64,000 nt of DNA from Nitrospirota bacterium (lineage in GTDB: Bacteria > Nitrospirota > Nitrospiria > Nitrospirales > Nitrospiraceae): contig SCVN01000003.1 of NCBI GenBank assembly GCA_004296885.1, positions 62,001 to 126,000 on the forward strand, read 5' to 3'. Below are positions 35,258-43,503 of the stretch, piece by piece; positions within the stretch are counted from its first letter, which is position 1; each line of letters starts with the position of its first letter. Below the pieces are notes generated by a model that saw only the letters and a list, made by a program, of their open reading frames with translations, did not search any database and had not been told where the DNA came from. The translations under genes were made by a program, and so were the position numbers.

Positions 35258-36433
35258 CTAAAATCCGGCTTTCTTAATCCGTTCCACCGCCTCCGCCAGC
35301 CGTTCCTTCGTCGTGCAGACGGTCATACGGATGTAACCCTCGCCCGGCGCGCCGAACCCGTTGCCCGGTGTCGTCACGATCCCGGCCTTTTCCAGCAAGT
35401 GCGCGGTGAACGAGGCGGAGGTATAGCCCTTGGGCACCGTCACCCAGACGTAGAAGGCGGCTGGAGGCGGGTCCACGTCCAAGCCGAGCTTCTTGAGCCC
35501 CGGCACCAGCACGTCCCGGCGCTCCTGATACACCTTGCGCAGCCCGTCGGTCACGTTGTCATCCAACTGCAGCGCCGCGATGCCCGCTTCCTGCACGGCC
35601 TGGAACACGCCCGAATCCAGGTTGCTCTTCACCTTCCCCAGCCCGGTCAGGACCTGTTTGTGGCCCACCGCGAAGCCGAGGCGCCAACCGGTCATGTTGT
35701 AGGTCTTGGAGAGGGAGTGGAACTCGATGCCGACGTCCTTGGCTCCGTCAACCTCCAGGAAGCTGGCCGGCCGCTTGCCGTCGTAGAAAATCTCCGAATA
35801 GGCCGCATCGTGACAGACGATCACCTGATGTTCCTGCGCGAAGGCCACCACCTTTTTGAAATAGTCCTTGCTCATGACTACGGAGGTCGGATTGTTCGGA
35901 GAGTTCAGGAACATGAGCTTGGCTTTTTTGGCCACGTCCTTGGGAACTGCGTTCAGATCGGGGAGAAACCCGTTTTTCTTTTCCAGGGGCATGAGGTGCG
36001 AGATCCCGCCGGCAAAGCCGGTCCCCACCGGATAGACCGGGTAGCCGGGGCTCGGCACTAGGACAATGTCGCCCGGATCCACGAAAGCCAGGGGAATATG
36101 GCCGATGCCTTCCTTGGACCCGATCAACGTGAGGACCTCGGAGGCCGGGTCCAGCGCGACATTGAACCGCCGCTTGTACCAGTCCGCCACTTCCTTGCGG
36201 AACGCGAGCATTCCCTCATAGGACGGATATTGATGGTTCTTGGGATCGGCGGCGGCGCGGCTGAGCGCATCAATAATCGGCTTCGGTGTCGGCAGGTCCG
36301 GGTCGCCGATGCCCAGGTTGATGATATCCACGCCCCGCGCGATCGCCTTCTGCTTCATTTCGTCGATGGCGGCAAACAAGTAGGGCGGCAGGGTCTTGAT
36401 CCGGCCCGCGAACTCAATCGGAAATCCGGCCAT
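35258..36433 (-). CDS. dapL: LL-diaminopimelate aminotransferase
   Basis: A fold type I PLP aminotransferase (391 residues) that converts tetrahydrodipicolinate directly to LL-DAP. PLP Lys243 lies in SLSKTYNMTGWRLGF, with NSPNNPTSVV near 178 and YPSYEGMLAFR near 70. Given the dapA, dapB and dapF genes in this window and no succinylase genes, this enzyme plausibly supplies the missing steps. The ATG at 36433 follows GGAGC by six bases; an upstream start would add 11 residues. Related alanine/aspartate aminotransferases are an alternative. Confidence 0.85.
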   Translation of the reverse strand: MAGFPIEFAGRIKTLPPYLFAAIDEMKQKAIARGVDIINLGIGDPDLPTPKPIIDALSRAAADPKNHQYPSYEGMLAFRKEVADWYKRRFNVALDPASEVLTLIGSKEGIGHIPLAFVDPGDIVLVPSPGYPVYPVGTGFAGGISHLMPLEKKNGFLPDLNAVPKDVAKKAKLMFLNSPNNPTSVVMSKDYFKKVVAFAQEHQVIVCHDAAYSEIFYDGKRPASFLEVDGAKDVGIEFHSLSKTYNMTGWRLGFAVGHKQVLTGLGKVKSNLDSGVFQAVQEAGIAALQLDDNVTDGLRKVYQERRDVLVPGLKKLGLDVDPPPAAFYVWVTVPKGYTSASFTAHLLEKAGIVTTPGNGFGAPGEGYIRMTVCTTKERLAEAVERIKKAGF

Positions 36434-36523
36434 TCTTGCTCCTTTTGTTAGCTTGCTATCTGCCATCAGCCATCAGCTCTTGGCTGCTGGAGCGTCTAGG
36501 TTACTTCAGGAGGAGGGCCGCAA

Positions 36524-37210
36524 TCAATGGACGGGCGCTGTGAGGTGGGCGATAAGCCGCTCGGCGATCGAATGCAAGCGGGGCAGATGCGGCTCGGCGC
36601 GGCTGAGCAGGGAGGAAGGGTCCTGGCCGGCCTTGGTCACGTCCTCCGGACATTCCTGGCACAGGGCTTCGATGCCGTCCCGCTGCATTTCCAGGTGGAA
36701 CAGGACTCCGTAGGCTTGCAGCCCGAACCGGAAGGCCTGCAAGGGGAACAAGTAGGAGGAGGCCAGGGGCACCGCCCCGTCGGGCAGGTCGAAGGCCTCG
36801 CCATGCCATTGGAACACCTCGAACGGATCGGGCAACGTCCCGAAGACCGGATCCTCACGGCCCTGGTCGGTCACGTGTATCGGCGTCATGCCGATCTCTA
36901 CCCCGGGCCCCGGTGCGACTTGTGCGCCAAGCGCCTTGGCCAGCAACTGCGCCCCCAGACAGACCCCAAGCACCGGCGTTCCGCTCTCCACCGCTTCCCG
37001 GATGAAGGCCGTCTCCGTCTCAATCCACGGTTCCGGATCGTTGACCGACATGGGGCCGCCCATCACGAGCAGCACATCCCCCGCATCGGGCGGCAAGCCG
37101 ACCTTGGGGACCAGGTGGTTGGAAATGATGAAGTCCTTGCCGACCAGGAGATCGGCAAAGGCCCCGGGCCCTTCGAAGGCGACATGTTGAAGGCAGATCG
37201 CGCGCTTCAT
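36524..37210 (-). CDS. class I glutamine amidotransferase family protein
   Basis: A 228-residue GATase1 domain protein related to the GMP synthase glutaminase. The nucleophile is Cys84 in GVCLGAQLL, the oxyanion region is MGGPMSVND, and WHGEAFDLP and LFHLEM carry the histidine/acid side of the triad. It is not fused to a synthetase domain, so its partner or direct substrate is unknown; some relatives hydrolyse gamma-glutamyl compounds. The start ATG 37210 has GAGGGAAC upstream; an upstream start adds 36 poorly coded residues. Confidence 0.88.
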   Translation of the reverse strand: MKRAICLQHVAFEGPGAFADLLVGKDFIISNHLVPKVGLPPDAGDVLLVMGGPMSVNDPEPWIETETAFIREAVESGTPVLGVCLGAQLLAKALGAQVAPGPGVEIGMTPIHVTDQGREDPVFGTLPDPFEVFQWHGEAFDLPDGAVPLASSYLFPLQAFRFGLQAYGVLFHLEMQRDGIEALCQECPEDVTKAGQDPSSLLSRAEPHLPRLHSIAERLIAHLTAPVH

Positions 37211-37417
37211 GGTTCCCTCAAAAATGAATGAGGGATTACAAGAACACAGGGGATGATGGGCCGTCAATAGCACACGACGTTGTATGAGGTGGACATCTTG
37301 ACCTATTCCACCAGGCAACTAATTGACAGTTCGGTGTAACGGAGCTACCTTCGGTCCAAGTTTTCTAGAAACGCCCCCCTTATCAACTCATCTATCTCAG
37401 GTTCATGTGTATTAGAA

Positions 37418-38266
37418 ATGAGTGACAAAATCGCCGACTACAAGGCCTTGCTTGATTTATACATGCGAGCCGTCCAGACGATGGCTGGGAAGCAGCCCTC
37501 CGTCGAAGAAACCTGGATGGTCGAAGCAGAGCACCTCGCCCAGAAGCTGTTCATGCATCTTGCATCCCTCCTCTATCTTCGTTCTGGAACCCGAATAGAT
37601 GAATTTACTGGTCAAAGAATCCATTTCTTCGACTTCGCTTCATCCGCCGTACTCGCACGGACTGCTTACGAGACCTATTTAACGTTCTATTTCATCTTCG
37701 CTGTTCCCAAAGCTGCGCAGGAACGCTGCTTTCGATGTCAAGTATGGAAGCTTGGTGGACTTTTGGATAGGCAACGCTTTCCTCCGATTTCTCAAGAAGG
37801 AAAGCAACGTCTCGAACAAGAAACGATCCAAATCCAAGAACTTCGCAGCCGAATCGAACAGAGTCCAGCCTTCATTGGACTGCCAGTGAAGCGGCAGAAA
37901 GATGTACTTAAAGGTAGATGGAAGCTCGGGAAAACCTGGAAAGAGATCGCCATGGTCACAGGTTCAAGTAAACGCTATTTTGTCGGGCTCTACGCCTATC
38001 TGTCATCGTATACACACTCAGGTTATCTTAGCGCACTTCAAGTTGGGCAGGCCGAAGGCAAAGATGTACAGTACAAACTAGGCGAGTTACATGTTGGGGT
38101 CGGCCTCTCTCTCATGAGTCATTTTCTCGACGCCTACAGCTCGCTGTTCCCACCGGTTAAGCACCTCATTGATGCTGATTCTGCGAGTAAGAAGTTACTC
38201 GAGAAGTGGCTCATTACCGGGCAAGATATGGATCGCTTATACGACTCTCCTAGTACAATTCGTTGA
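37418..38266 (+). CDS. hypothetical protein, DUF5677-like
   Basis: A 282-residue protein with alpha-helical character. The segment YFVGLYAYLSSYTHSGYLSALQ contains the S-x-x-x-H type helix end seen in DUF5677 and related HEPN-like proteins; this is a weak family match from memory. The rest is helical with hydrophobic stretches (AYETYLTFYFIFAVP) that do not form a clear membrane segment. The gene is AT-rich against its surroundings. A possible promoter, TTGACA at 37323-37328 and TACCTT at 37346-37351, lies 17 bases apart upstream. The function is unknown. Confidence 0.65.
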   Translation: MSDKIADYKALLDLYMRAVQTMAGKQPSVEETWMVEAEHLAQKLFMHLASLLYLRSGTRIDEFTGQRIHFFDFASSAVLARTAYETYLTFYFIFAVPKAAQERCFRCQVWKLGGLLDRQRFPPISQEGKQRLEQETIQIQELRSRIEQSPAFIGLPVKRQKDVLKGRWKLGKTWKEIAMVTGSSKRYFVGLYAYLSSYTHSGYLSALQVGQAEGKDVQYKLGELHVGVGLSLMSHFLDAYSSLFPPVKHLIDADSASKKLLEKWLITGQDMDRLYDSPSTIR

Positions 38267-38368
38267 CAGAGTCTGGGCTAGAGGACTACCCTGGTTCTCA
38301 AATAATATATCCTGGGCTGGCAAGCATCCCTTATATAAGAATACCCATTTCAAGTTCGTCACTTTTTT

Positions 38369-38905
38369 ATGCCTCTTGATCCATTACGCCTTTATCGCCT
38401 TGTGCTGGATGTGGCTCTTCGCGAGAACATTGCTCTTCTCAACGTAGGCGAAGGTATTTTTTTCTTGCCAGAGCGCGCATTTGTCTACAATGTAGGTAAA
38501 GCGATTGCTGTAAATGCAACGTCTCTATTTGGCTCAGACAGGGTCAGGTGGCTGCCTGAAACGAAAGTTGGATCGGGAGGTCCATCGGATTTGGTTTATG
38601 AGGTCGAAGGACAAAAGGGCTTGGTCATTGAATTTAAACGGAGGGGAAATATTGACAGGAATCTACAAGACCTCACTAAATTAGCTGATCTCGACGGTAA
38701 TAAATATCACCGCTTTTTCTGTGTTCTCGTTGATGCTTGGCCAGAAAAATTGCACGAAGATCCGCGTATTACCAATATCGAATCTTGCCTTTCACCGCCT
38801 AAAAAAGTTGCTCGCGTCAAAAGTCAATTCGACTTTTTTTCAACGCTAGATCGTGATTTTGTCAACCAAGTGTGCTGTGTTGTGTGCTTATGGGAGATCA
38901 CATAG
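38369..38905 (+). CDS. hypothetical protein with PD-(D/E)XK nuclease-like motif
   Basis: A 178-residue protein. Asp74 in GGPSDLVYEV is followed 14 residues later by Glu88 and Lys90 in LVIEFKRRG, exactly the D...ExK spacing of PD-(D/E)XK nucleases, with beta-strand-like residues around both. A helix with Asn/Asp/Lys follows (RNLQDLTKLAD). A start 102 bases after the previous gene gives MPLDPLRLYRLV. The AT-rich composition matches its neighbours on both sides. Whether it is an active nuclease is not known. Confidence 0.65.
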   Translation: MPLDPLRLYRLVLDVALRENIALLNVGEGIFFLPERAFVYNVGKAIAVNATSLFGSDRVRWLPETKVGSGGPSDLVYEVEGQKGLVIEFKRRGNIDRNLQDLTKLADLDGNKYHRFFCVLVDAWPEKLHEDPRITNIESCLSPPKKVARVKSQFDFFSTLDRDFVNQVCCVVCLWEIT

Positions 38906-39003
38906 CACGCTTGCGGCATGTCTTTTAATCACTGCTTCTGTCGAAATGCTCCGCAAGCTGCACGCTGGTTAACCTAGGATTTAGGCACACCCGCGGAGAC
39001 ACC

Positions 39004-39963
39004 GTGAAGTGCAAGCATCGCTTCAAGATCTACGGTCGAGTTCGGCCTCAGGCGCTACTTCCAATTCAATCCCGTTTCTATCTATGGGAATTTGAGGCCC
39101 ATGATGGACTGCTAACGCACCTTACGGCGACTGTCAACATTCCCAACCGAGACGACTGGCCAATGACAACCATGAGCCCCAAGCCAGGTGTTGCAGCACT
39201 TGTTAACCTGAAAGCACCTCACTTACCGTTCATTCAGTTCGAGCTCTATACGATTCAGGGGCTCTTGTCTCTATTCGGTGTGCGCTCGATCGATGTCCAG
39301 AAACCCGAACTTGAATGGATAGCCGAGAACGAAGAAGAGCGAGCAGCTCTCCATATTCATTCCTTCAAAAGTGGATATACTGAACCCGATCCACGTTCCA
39401 TGCCCCTATTACCATTCGATCTACTTGCACGCTCCGTCCTCGCAGCCGAAAAAGCTCATGAAATTGAGATCCCCCTCAACTTCTTCCGCCGTTCTCTGGT
39501 CGACATTTTCGAGAAGCAGTATATCGAGGCTATTTATGACCTTTACTTTGTGCTCGAGACGGCATTCGGAAATGGCCAAACAAAGAAGGGTGCAATTCTC
39601 AATGAATTCAAAACTTCTCCTGGCTTGCGCGAAGCAGTGGATAGGGCACTCCGAGACCCTGGTCCCGCCGTCGTCCATGAGCAGCGGGTACGACACGATT
39701 ACGAGTTGAAGTACCGCTGCAAATCCCCCGATGATTACCTACGGCACATTGTGGAACTCCGCGGATTTCTCCATCACCACACCCAGCGTCGCAAGGGCAT
39801 CTGGCACCCTGAGCGCCAAGAGAAATATGAGACGGAAGCACTTGTGCTTCAAGCCGTCGCATTCAACGTAATCTTTCCACTTGCATTGAAATACCTTGAT
39901 GATCAGGAGGTGGTTGCCCTCTATCACCAGAATATCGACCGATTCCAATCTGGCCCGAGTTAG
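39004..39963 (+). CDS. hypothetical protein with HEPN-like C-terminal motif
   Basis: A 319-residue protein beginning with GTG behind GCGGAGA. The N-terminal half is beta-rich; the C-terminal half is helical and contains IVELRGFLHHHTQRRKG, in which Arg253 and His258/His259 fit the RX4-6H motif of HEPN RNases. Many Apea-type or restriction-linked HEPN proteins carry such helices. It is the last of three AT-rich genes on the same strand. The motif is suggestive only, and no known family is recognised. Confidence 0.65.
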   Translation: MKCKHRFKIYGRVRPQALLPIQSRFYLWEFEAHDGLLTHLTATVNIPNRDDWPMTTMSPKPGVAALVNLKAPHLPFIQFELYTIQGLLSLFGVRSIDVQKPELEWIAENEEERAALHIHSFKSGYTEPDPRSMPLLPFDLLARSVLAAEKAHEIEIPLNFFRRSLVDIFEKQYIEAIYDLYFVLETAFGNGQTKKGAILNEFKTSPGLREAVDRALRDPGPAVVHEQRVRHDYELKYRCKSPDDYLRHIVELRGFLHHHTQRRKGIWHPERQEKYETEALVLQAVAFNVIFPLALKYLDDQEVVALYHQNIDRFQSGPS

Positions 39964-40031
39964 ATCCACATCTAACAAGACGCCAGCCCCACTCGAGTCC
40001 GAGCAGGGGTTTCGTCATACCTATCAGGCTG

Positions 40032-40991
40032 CTACGGAATCAACACGATCTTGCCGTATGCTCCCGCCTCCATCACCGCCTTGTGGGCCTGCGGAGCCTC
40101 GGCCAGCGGCAACTCCCGTCCCGTGACCGGCCGCAAGGTGTCGTTCTCCAGCCCGGCCACCAGAGCCGCATGGATGCTCGCGGTTTCCGAAGGCGTCGCA
40201 TTGAAGAGGACCATGCCGAGGACGGTGGCATCACGCACCATGAGTTCCCGCGGGCTGACCTCGACCGAGCCCCGGCTCCCGATCACGACCACACGGCCGC
40301 CCGGCGCCATGATGGTCAGGTCCTTCCCCAGATTGACGTTGGCCAACATCTCCAGGACGACGTCCACCCCACGCCCATCCGAGAGTCCGATCACCTGGGC
40401 CAGGTAGTCCGGCTTCCGATGGTCCAACACATGGTGGGCGCCCTGCTCCTTAACGAGCGCCAGCCCCCGGTCGGACCCGGCGGTGCCGATCACGATCAGG
40501 CCCGCGGCCCGCGCAATCTGCACGGCGGCCACTCCGACCCCGCCGCTCGCGCCGTGGACGAGGACGACCTCTCCGCCTTTGGCCCGCGCTTTCTGAAACA
40601 ACGAGCGGTAGGCCGTCGCATAGGGCACATTCATCCCGGCCCCTTGCGCGAAGGTCACCTTGTCCGGGAGCCGATGTACCTGCTCGACCTTGCAGAGGGT
40701 TTTATCCGCATAGGCGCCGGTGAGGGTGCCCGACGTATAGACACGATCGCCCGCCTTGAAGACCTTTACGCCCACGCCGACCGATTCCACCGTCCCCGCC
40801 GCGTCCAGGCCCGGCGTATAGGGCATCGGCAGCTTCCCGTAGGAGCCGGCCCGGATGTAGGTGTCTACGGGATTCACGCCGGCGGCCTTGACCCGTACGA
40901 GCACTTCGCCGGGACCCGGCGATGGATCCGGCACGGTTTCCAGCTTCATGACGTCCGGTTCGCCGAATTGATGGACTCTGATCGCCTTCAT
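40032..40991 (-). CDS. NADPH:quinone reductase / zinc-less alcohol dehydrogenase family
   Basis: A 319-residue medium-chain reductase of the quinone oxidoreductase branch. The NADP-binding loop is HGASGGVGVAAVQIA near residue 146, and the N-terminal GroES-like part has GVNPVDTYIRAG. Structural and catalytic zinc ligands are absent, as usual for Qor-type enzymes. The ATG at 40991 has GAGGAGG upstream. It follows an NmrA-like gene by 40 bases on the same strand; the two could protect against quinones or electrophiles. Confidence 0.9.
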   Translation of the reverse strand: MKAIRVHQFGEPDVMKLETVPDPSPGPGEVLVRVKAAGVNPVDTYIRAGSYGKLPMPYTPGLDAAGTVESVGVGVKVFKAGDRVYTSGTLTGAYADKTLCKVEQVHRLPDKVTFAQGAGMNVPYATAYRSLFQKARAKGGEVVLVHGASGGVGVAAVQIARAAGLIVIGTAGSDRGLALVKEQGAHHVLDHRKPDYLAQVIGLSDGRGVDVVLEMLANVNLGKDLTIMAPGGRVVVIGSRGSVEVSPRELMVRDATVLGMVLFNATPSETASIHAALVAGLENDTLRPVTGRELPLAEAPQAHKAVMEAGAYGKIVLIP

Positions 40992-41031
40992 GCGTTCCTC
41001 CTCGGGCTTCGGTCGGGGGCGTTTCCGATGA

Positions 41032-41889
41032 TTATTCCCTGGCCCAGTCGGCCGAAGCAATCACTTCCGTGAATTTCGTCAGCGGGATGCCGTACCTCCG
41101 CTCAAGTTCCTCGATGTCCCCCTGATAGCCTTGTTCGTTGAACCACCGGAACATCGCGGCCAAATCGTCCCCGAAGGCGGCCGGAGCCTGGTCGTCCGGG
41201 ACTTGTTGGAACCGGATGGGGCGCCCCATGGTGCGCGACAGGTACGTCACCACCTCGATCATGGTCAGTTCGTCTCCCGCCAGTTCGATCGCCTGGCCGA
41301 GAAAGTCATCGGGCCGCATGAAGGCGGCCGCCCCGAACTCGCCGATGTCCTGGAGCGCAATCATCTGCAGCTTCCGGTCGGGTCTCATCGGGAGCGCCAG
41401 CGTGCCTTGCAGGATGAAGGGGCGGCAAAAGGTGCCGAAGTTTTCCATGAACCAGACGGGCCGGAGAATCGTGGCGGGGAGATCGATCCTTTGGATGTGC
41501 TGCTCCACCTGCCACTTGGTGTCGAAATGAGGAATGCCGGTGTTGCGCTCGGCCCCGCCGACCGAGGTATAGACATAGTGTCGCACCCCGGCCTGCTTGG
41601 CCAGATCGGCCAGCATCGTGCCTTGCGCAACCTCTTCGTCCATCCCGGCTTCGAAGGGCGTGGACATGGCGAACACGCCCTGCACCCCCTGCAGCGCCGC
41701 CCGGAGCGAAGCCGAATCGGTGAGATCGCCCTGCGCCACCTCGGCGCCTTCCTGCACCAGCCAGGCCGCTTTGGCCGGATTGCGGGTGAGGGCGCGGATC
41801 TTCTGGCCTCGGCGCAACAGGCTCCTGGCCACCGCCCCTCCCTGTTGTCCCGTGGCACCCGTGACCAAAATGATCTGCGTTTCGCTCAT
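41032..41889 (-). CDS. NmrA-like NAD(P)-binding protein
   Basis: A 285-residue atypical SDR with the dinucleotide motif VTGATGQQGG at about residues 8-17 and the second segment RALTRNPAKAAWL. No YxxxK dyad is placed as in catalytic SDRs, consistent with the NmrA/HSCARG group, which includes redox sensors and reductases. It ends 40 bases before the quinone reductase gene on the same strand. The ATG follows GGAGGAAGCCC. The substrate, if any, is unknown. Confidence 0.85.
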   Translation of the reverse strand: MSETQIILVTGATGQQGGAVARSLLRRGQKIRALTRNPAKAAWLVQEGAEVAQGDLTDSASLRAALQGVQGVFAMSTPFEAGMDEEVAQGTMLADLAKQAGVRHYVYTSVGGAERNTGIPHFDTKWQVEQHIQRIDLPATILRPVWFMENFGTFCRPFILQGTLALPMRPDRKLQMIALQDIGEFGAAAFMRPDDFLGQAIELAGDELTMIEVVTYLSRTMGRPIRFQQVPDDQAPAAFGDDLAAMFRWFNEQGYQGDIEELERRYGIPLTKFTEVIASADWARE

Positions 41890-41926
41890 GGGCTTCCTCC
41901 TGTATGCATTCGCGACGGCCTGGTCA

Positions 41927-42898
41927 TCAGCCGCGTATCGCCACCGTGGGGGCGGTCGTCGCCGCCGGCCTGGCTTCGACCGGATAGTTGCGCTCGCGCC
42001 ACGCGTCGATGCCGCCTTCCAGGGGCCGGACCCGCGTGATGCCTTTCCGTTTCAACATGAGCGCCGTCCTGGCGCTGGTCACTTCGTTGGGGCAGGCGCA
42101 ATAGAGCACGATGTCCCGATCGCGGGGAATCTCATGGTGGCGCTGCTCGAGTTCCTCCATCGGCATGTGCCGGGCGCCGGGGATCATGTGCGGATCGACC
42201 TCCAGGTCCATGGGGTGCCGCAAATCCACAATGGTCACCTCGTCGCCTGCCTCCAGCCGTTCCCGGAGTTCGTCCACCGTAATCCGCGCCATCCGCAGTT
42301 CCCGCAAGAACAGCTGCCGCTGAAACACCTTGTAGCCCAGGTACGCGACAAAGGCGCCGACGAGCACTTGCAGGAAGGCGGCCCCCGCCTGGGCCAGGAG
42401 CAGGGCGAGCCGCTCCAACTGGCTGCTGAACAGATACCCGAGGCCCACGCAGACACCCGCCCAGAGGAACGCGCCCAGGCCGTCGTAGAGGAGGAAGCGC
42501 CGCAGACTCATGTGGAACATGCCGGCCAGCGGCGGTGTGACCGTGCTCAAACCCGGCACGAACTTGGCCATGATGAGAGTGCGGACACCGTGCAGAAAGA
42601 ACATCTGCTCCGTCCGGCGCACGCAGGAATCCGGCTCCAGCGAGATGCGGCAGAGGAAGCTCAGGACCCGACCGCCTCGGTGGCGGCCCAGGTAATACCA
42701 AAACAGATCGGGCCCGAGCGACGCGAGGATCGGGAGACCGACGGCGGCCCAGGCGCTCATGGTGCCGGCGCCGGCCAACGCGCCGGCCGCGATAAGCAGG
42801 GGAATAGCGGGGATCGGCAGCCCGATCTGCTCGGCAAAGACCACCCAGAAGAGGACGGACTCGCCATGGTGGAGCAGGAATTCACTGGCTTCATTCAT
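41927..42898 (-). CDS. DedA-family membrane protein fused to a rhodanese domain
   Basis: A 323-residue fusion. Residues 1-200 form a DedA/SNARE-associated membrane domain (EQIGLPIPAIPLLIAAGAL; FVPGLSTVTPPLAGM with the conserved Arg/Gly region) with several membrane spans. Residues 210-315 are a rhodanese domain with DLRHPMDLE and the active-site loop YCACPNEVTSA; either Cys of CAC may be the sulfur carrier. The domain would face the cytoplasm. DedA proteins act in membrane lipid recycling; the rhodanese link suggests sulfur or redox coupling. Confidence 0.92.
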   Translation of the reverse strand: MNEASEFLLHHGESVLFWVVFAEQIGLPIPAIPLLIAAGALAGAGTMSAWAAVGLPILASLGPDLFWYYLGRHRGGRVLSFLCRISLEPDSCVRRTEQMFFLHGVRTLIMAKFVPGLSTVTPPLAGMFHMSLRRFLLYDGLGAFLWAGVCVGLGYLFSSQLERLALLLAQAGAAFLQVLVGAFVAYLGYKVFQRQLFLRELRMARITVDELRERLEAGDEVTIVDLRHPMDLEVDPHMIPGARHMPMEELEQRHHEIPRDRDIVLYCACPNEVTSARTALMLKRKGITRVRPLEGGIDAWRERNYPVEARPAATTAPTVAIRG

Positions 42899-42984
42899 GG
42901 AACATTCCCCAGAGCAAGAGGATCGGCCGCATCATCCCATAGGCGCGGGCCGAGGGCAAACCGACGAACAACCCCACGTCTTTC

Positions 42985-43431
42985 TTAAAGTCGGAGCGGT
43001 TTGATCGGCGACAACACGGCTCCCGGATTATTCCTCCACACCGATGCGTCGGCGTCCACATAAAGCTCCACCTCGTTGCCGTCCGGATCGTGGAGATAGA
43101 GACTCTGGCTGACCGTGTGGTCGCTCATGCCGCCGATCGTGATGCCGGCCGCTTCCAGCTCGCGCTTGGCCGCGCGTAATTCGTCCAAGCTGTCGCCGAC
43201 CTTGATGCCGATATGATAGAGCCCCCGACGCCTTCCGGCCGGAGGACCCGGTGCGTCTCCGACCTGGATCAGGAGCAGCTCGTGGTGCGTGCGTCCCGAC
43301 GTCAATGCCGCCGCCGCGCCGTTGAAGATCCGTCCCACTTCTTGGAATCCCAACACATCGCGATAGAACGACAGCGACCGTTCGAGATCCCTGACATAGA
43401 ACACCACATGACCGAGATAATGGACCTTCAT
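42985..43431 (-). CDS. VOC family (glyoxalase/dioxygenase-like) protein
   Basis: A 148-residue protein of two beta-alpha-beta-beta-beta modules. HVVFYVRDLERSLSFYRDVLGF at the start and LYHIGIKVGDSLDEL plus HDPDGNEVELYVD further on supply the His/Glu metal sites. The pattern fits extradiol dioxygenase-like or fosfomycin/glyoxalase-like proteins; the substrate is unknown. It is divergent from ada, with about 70 bases between the start codons. Confidence 0.88.
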   Translation of the reverse strand: MKVHYLGHVVFYVRDLERSLSFYRDVLGFQEVGRIFNGAAAALTSGRTHHELLLIQVGDAPGPPAGRRRGLYHIGIKVGDSLDELRAAKRELEAAGITIGGMSDHTVSQSLYLHDPDGNEVELYVDADASVWRNNPGAVLSPIKPLRL

Positions 43432-43503
43432 GTTCGACCTCCCGCTAATTCTCTGCCTGAATATCGGCGGCGACGGATATCGCGAATCCTGTAGAATGTG
43501 CGC

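Noticed and set aside
39964-40031. Possible integron attC site after the third island gene (TCTAAC core)
   Set aside because: Similar CTAAC/GTTAG cores appear after 7979 and near 52013-52108, but no matching partner core with a palindromic body is seen and there is no integrase gene.
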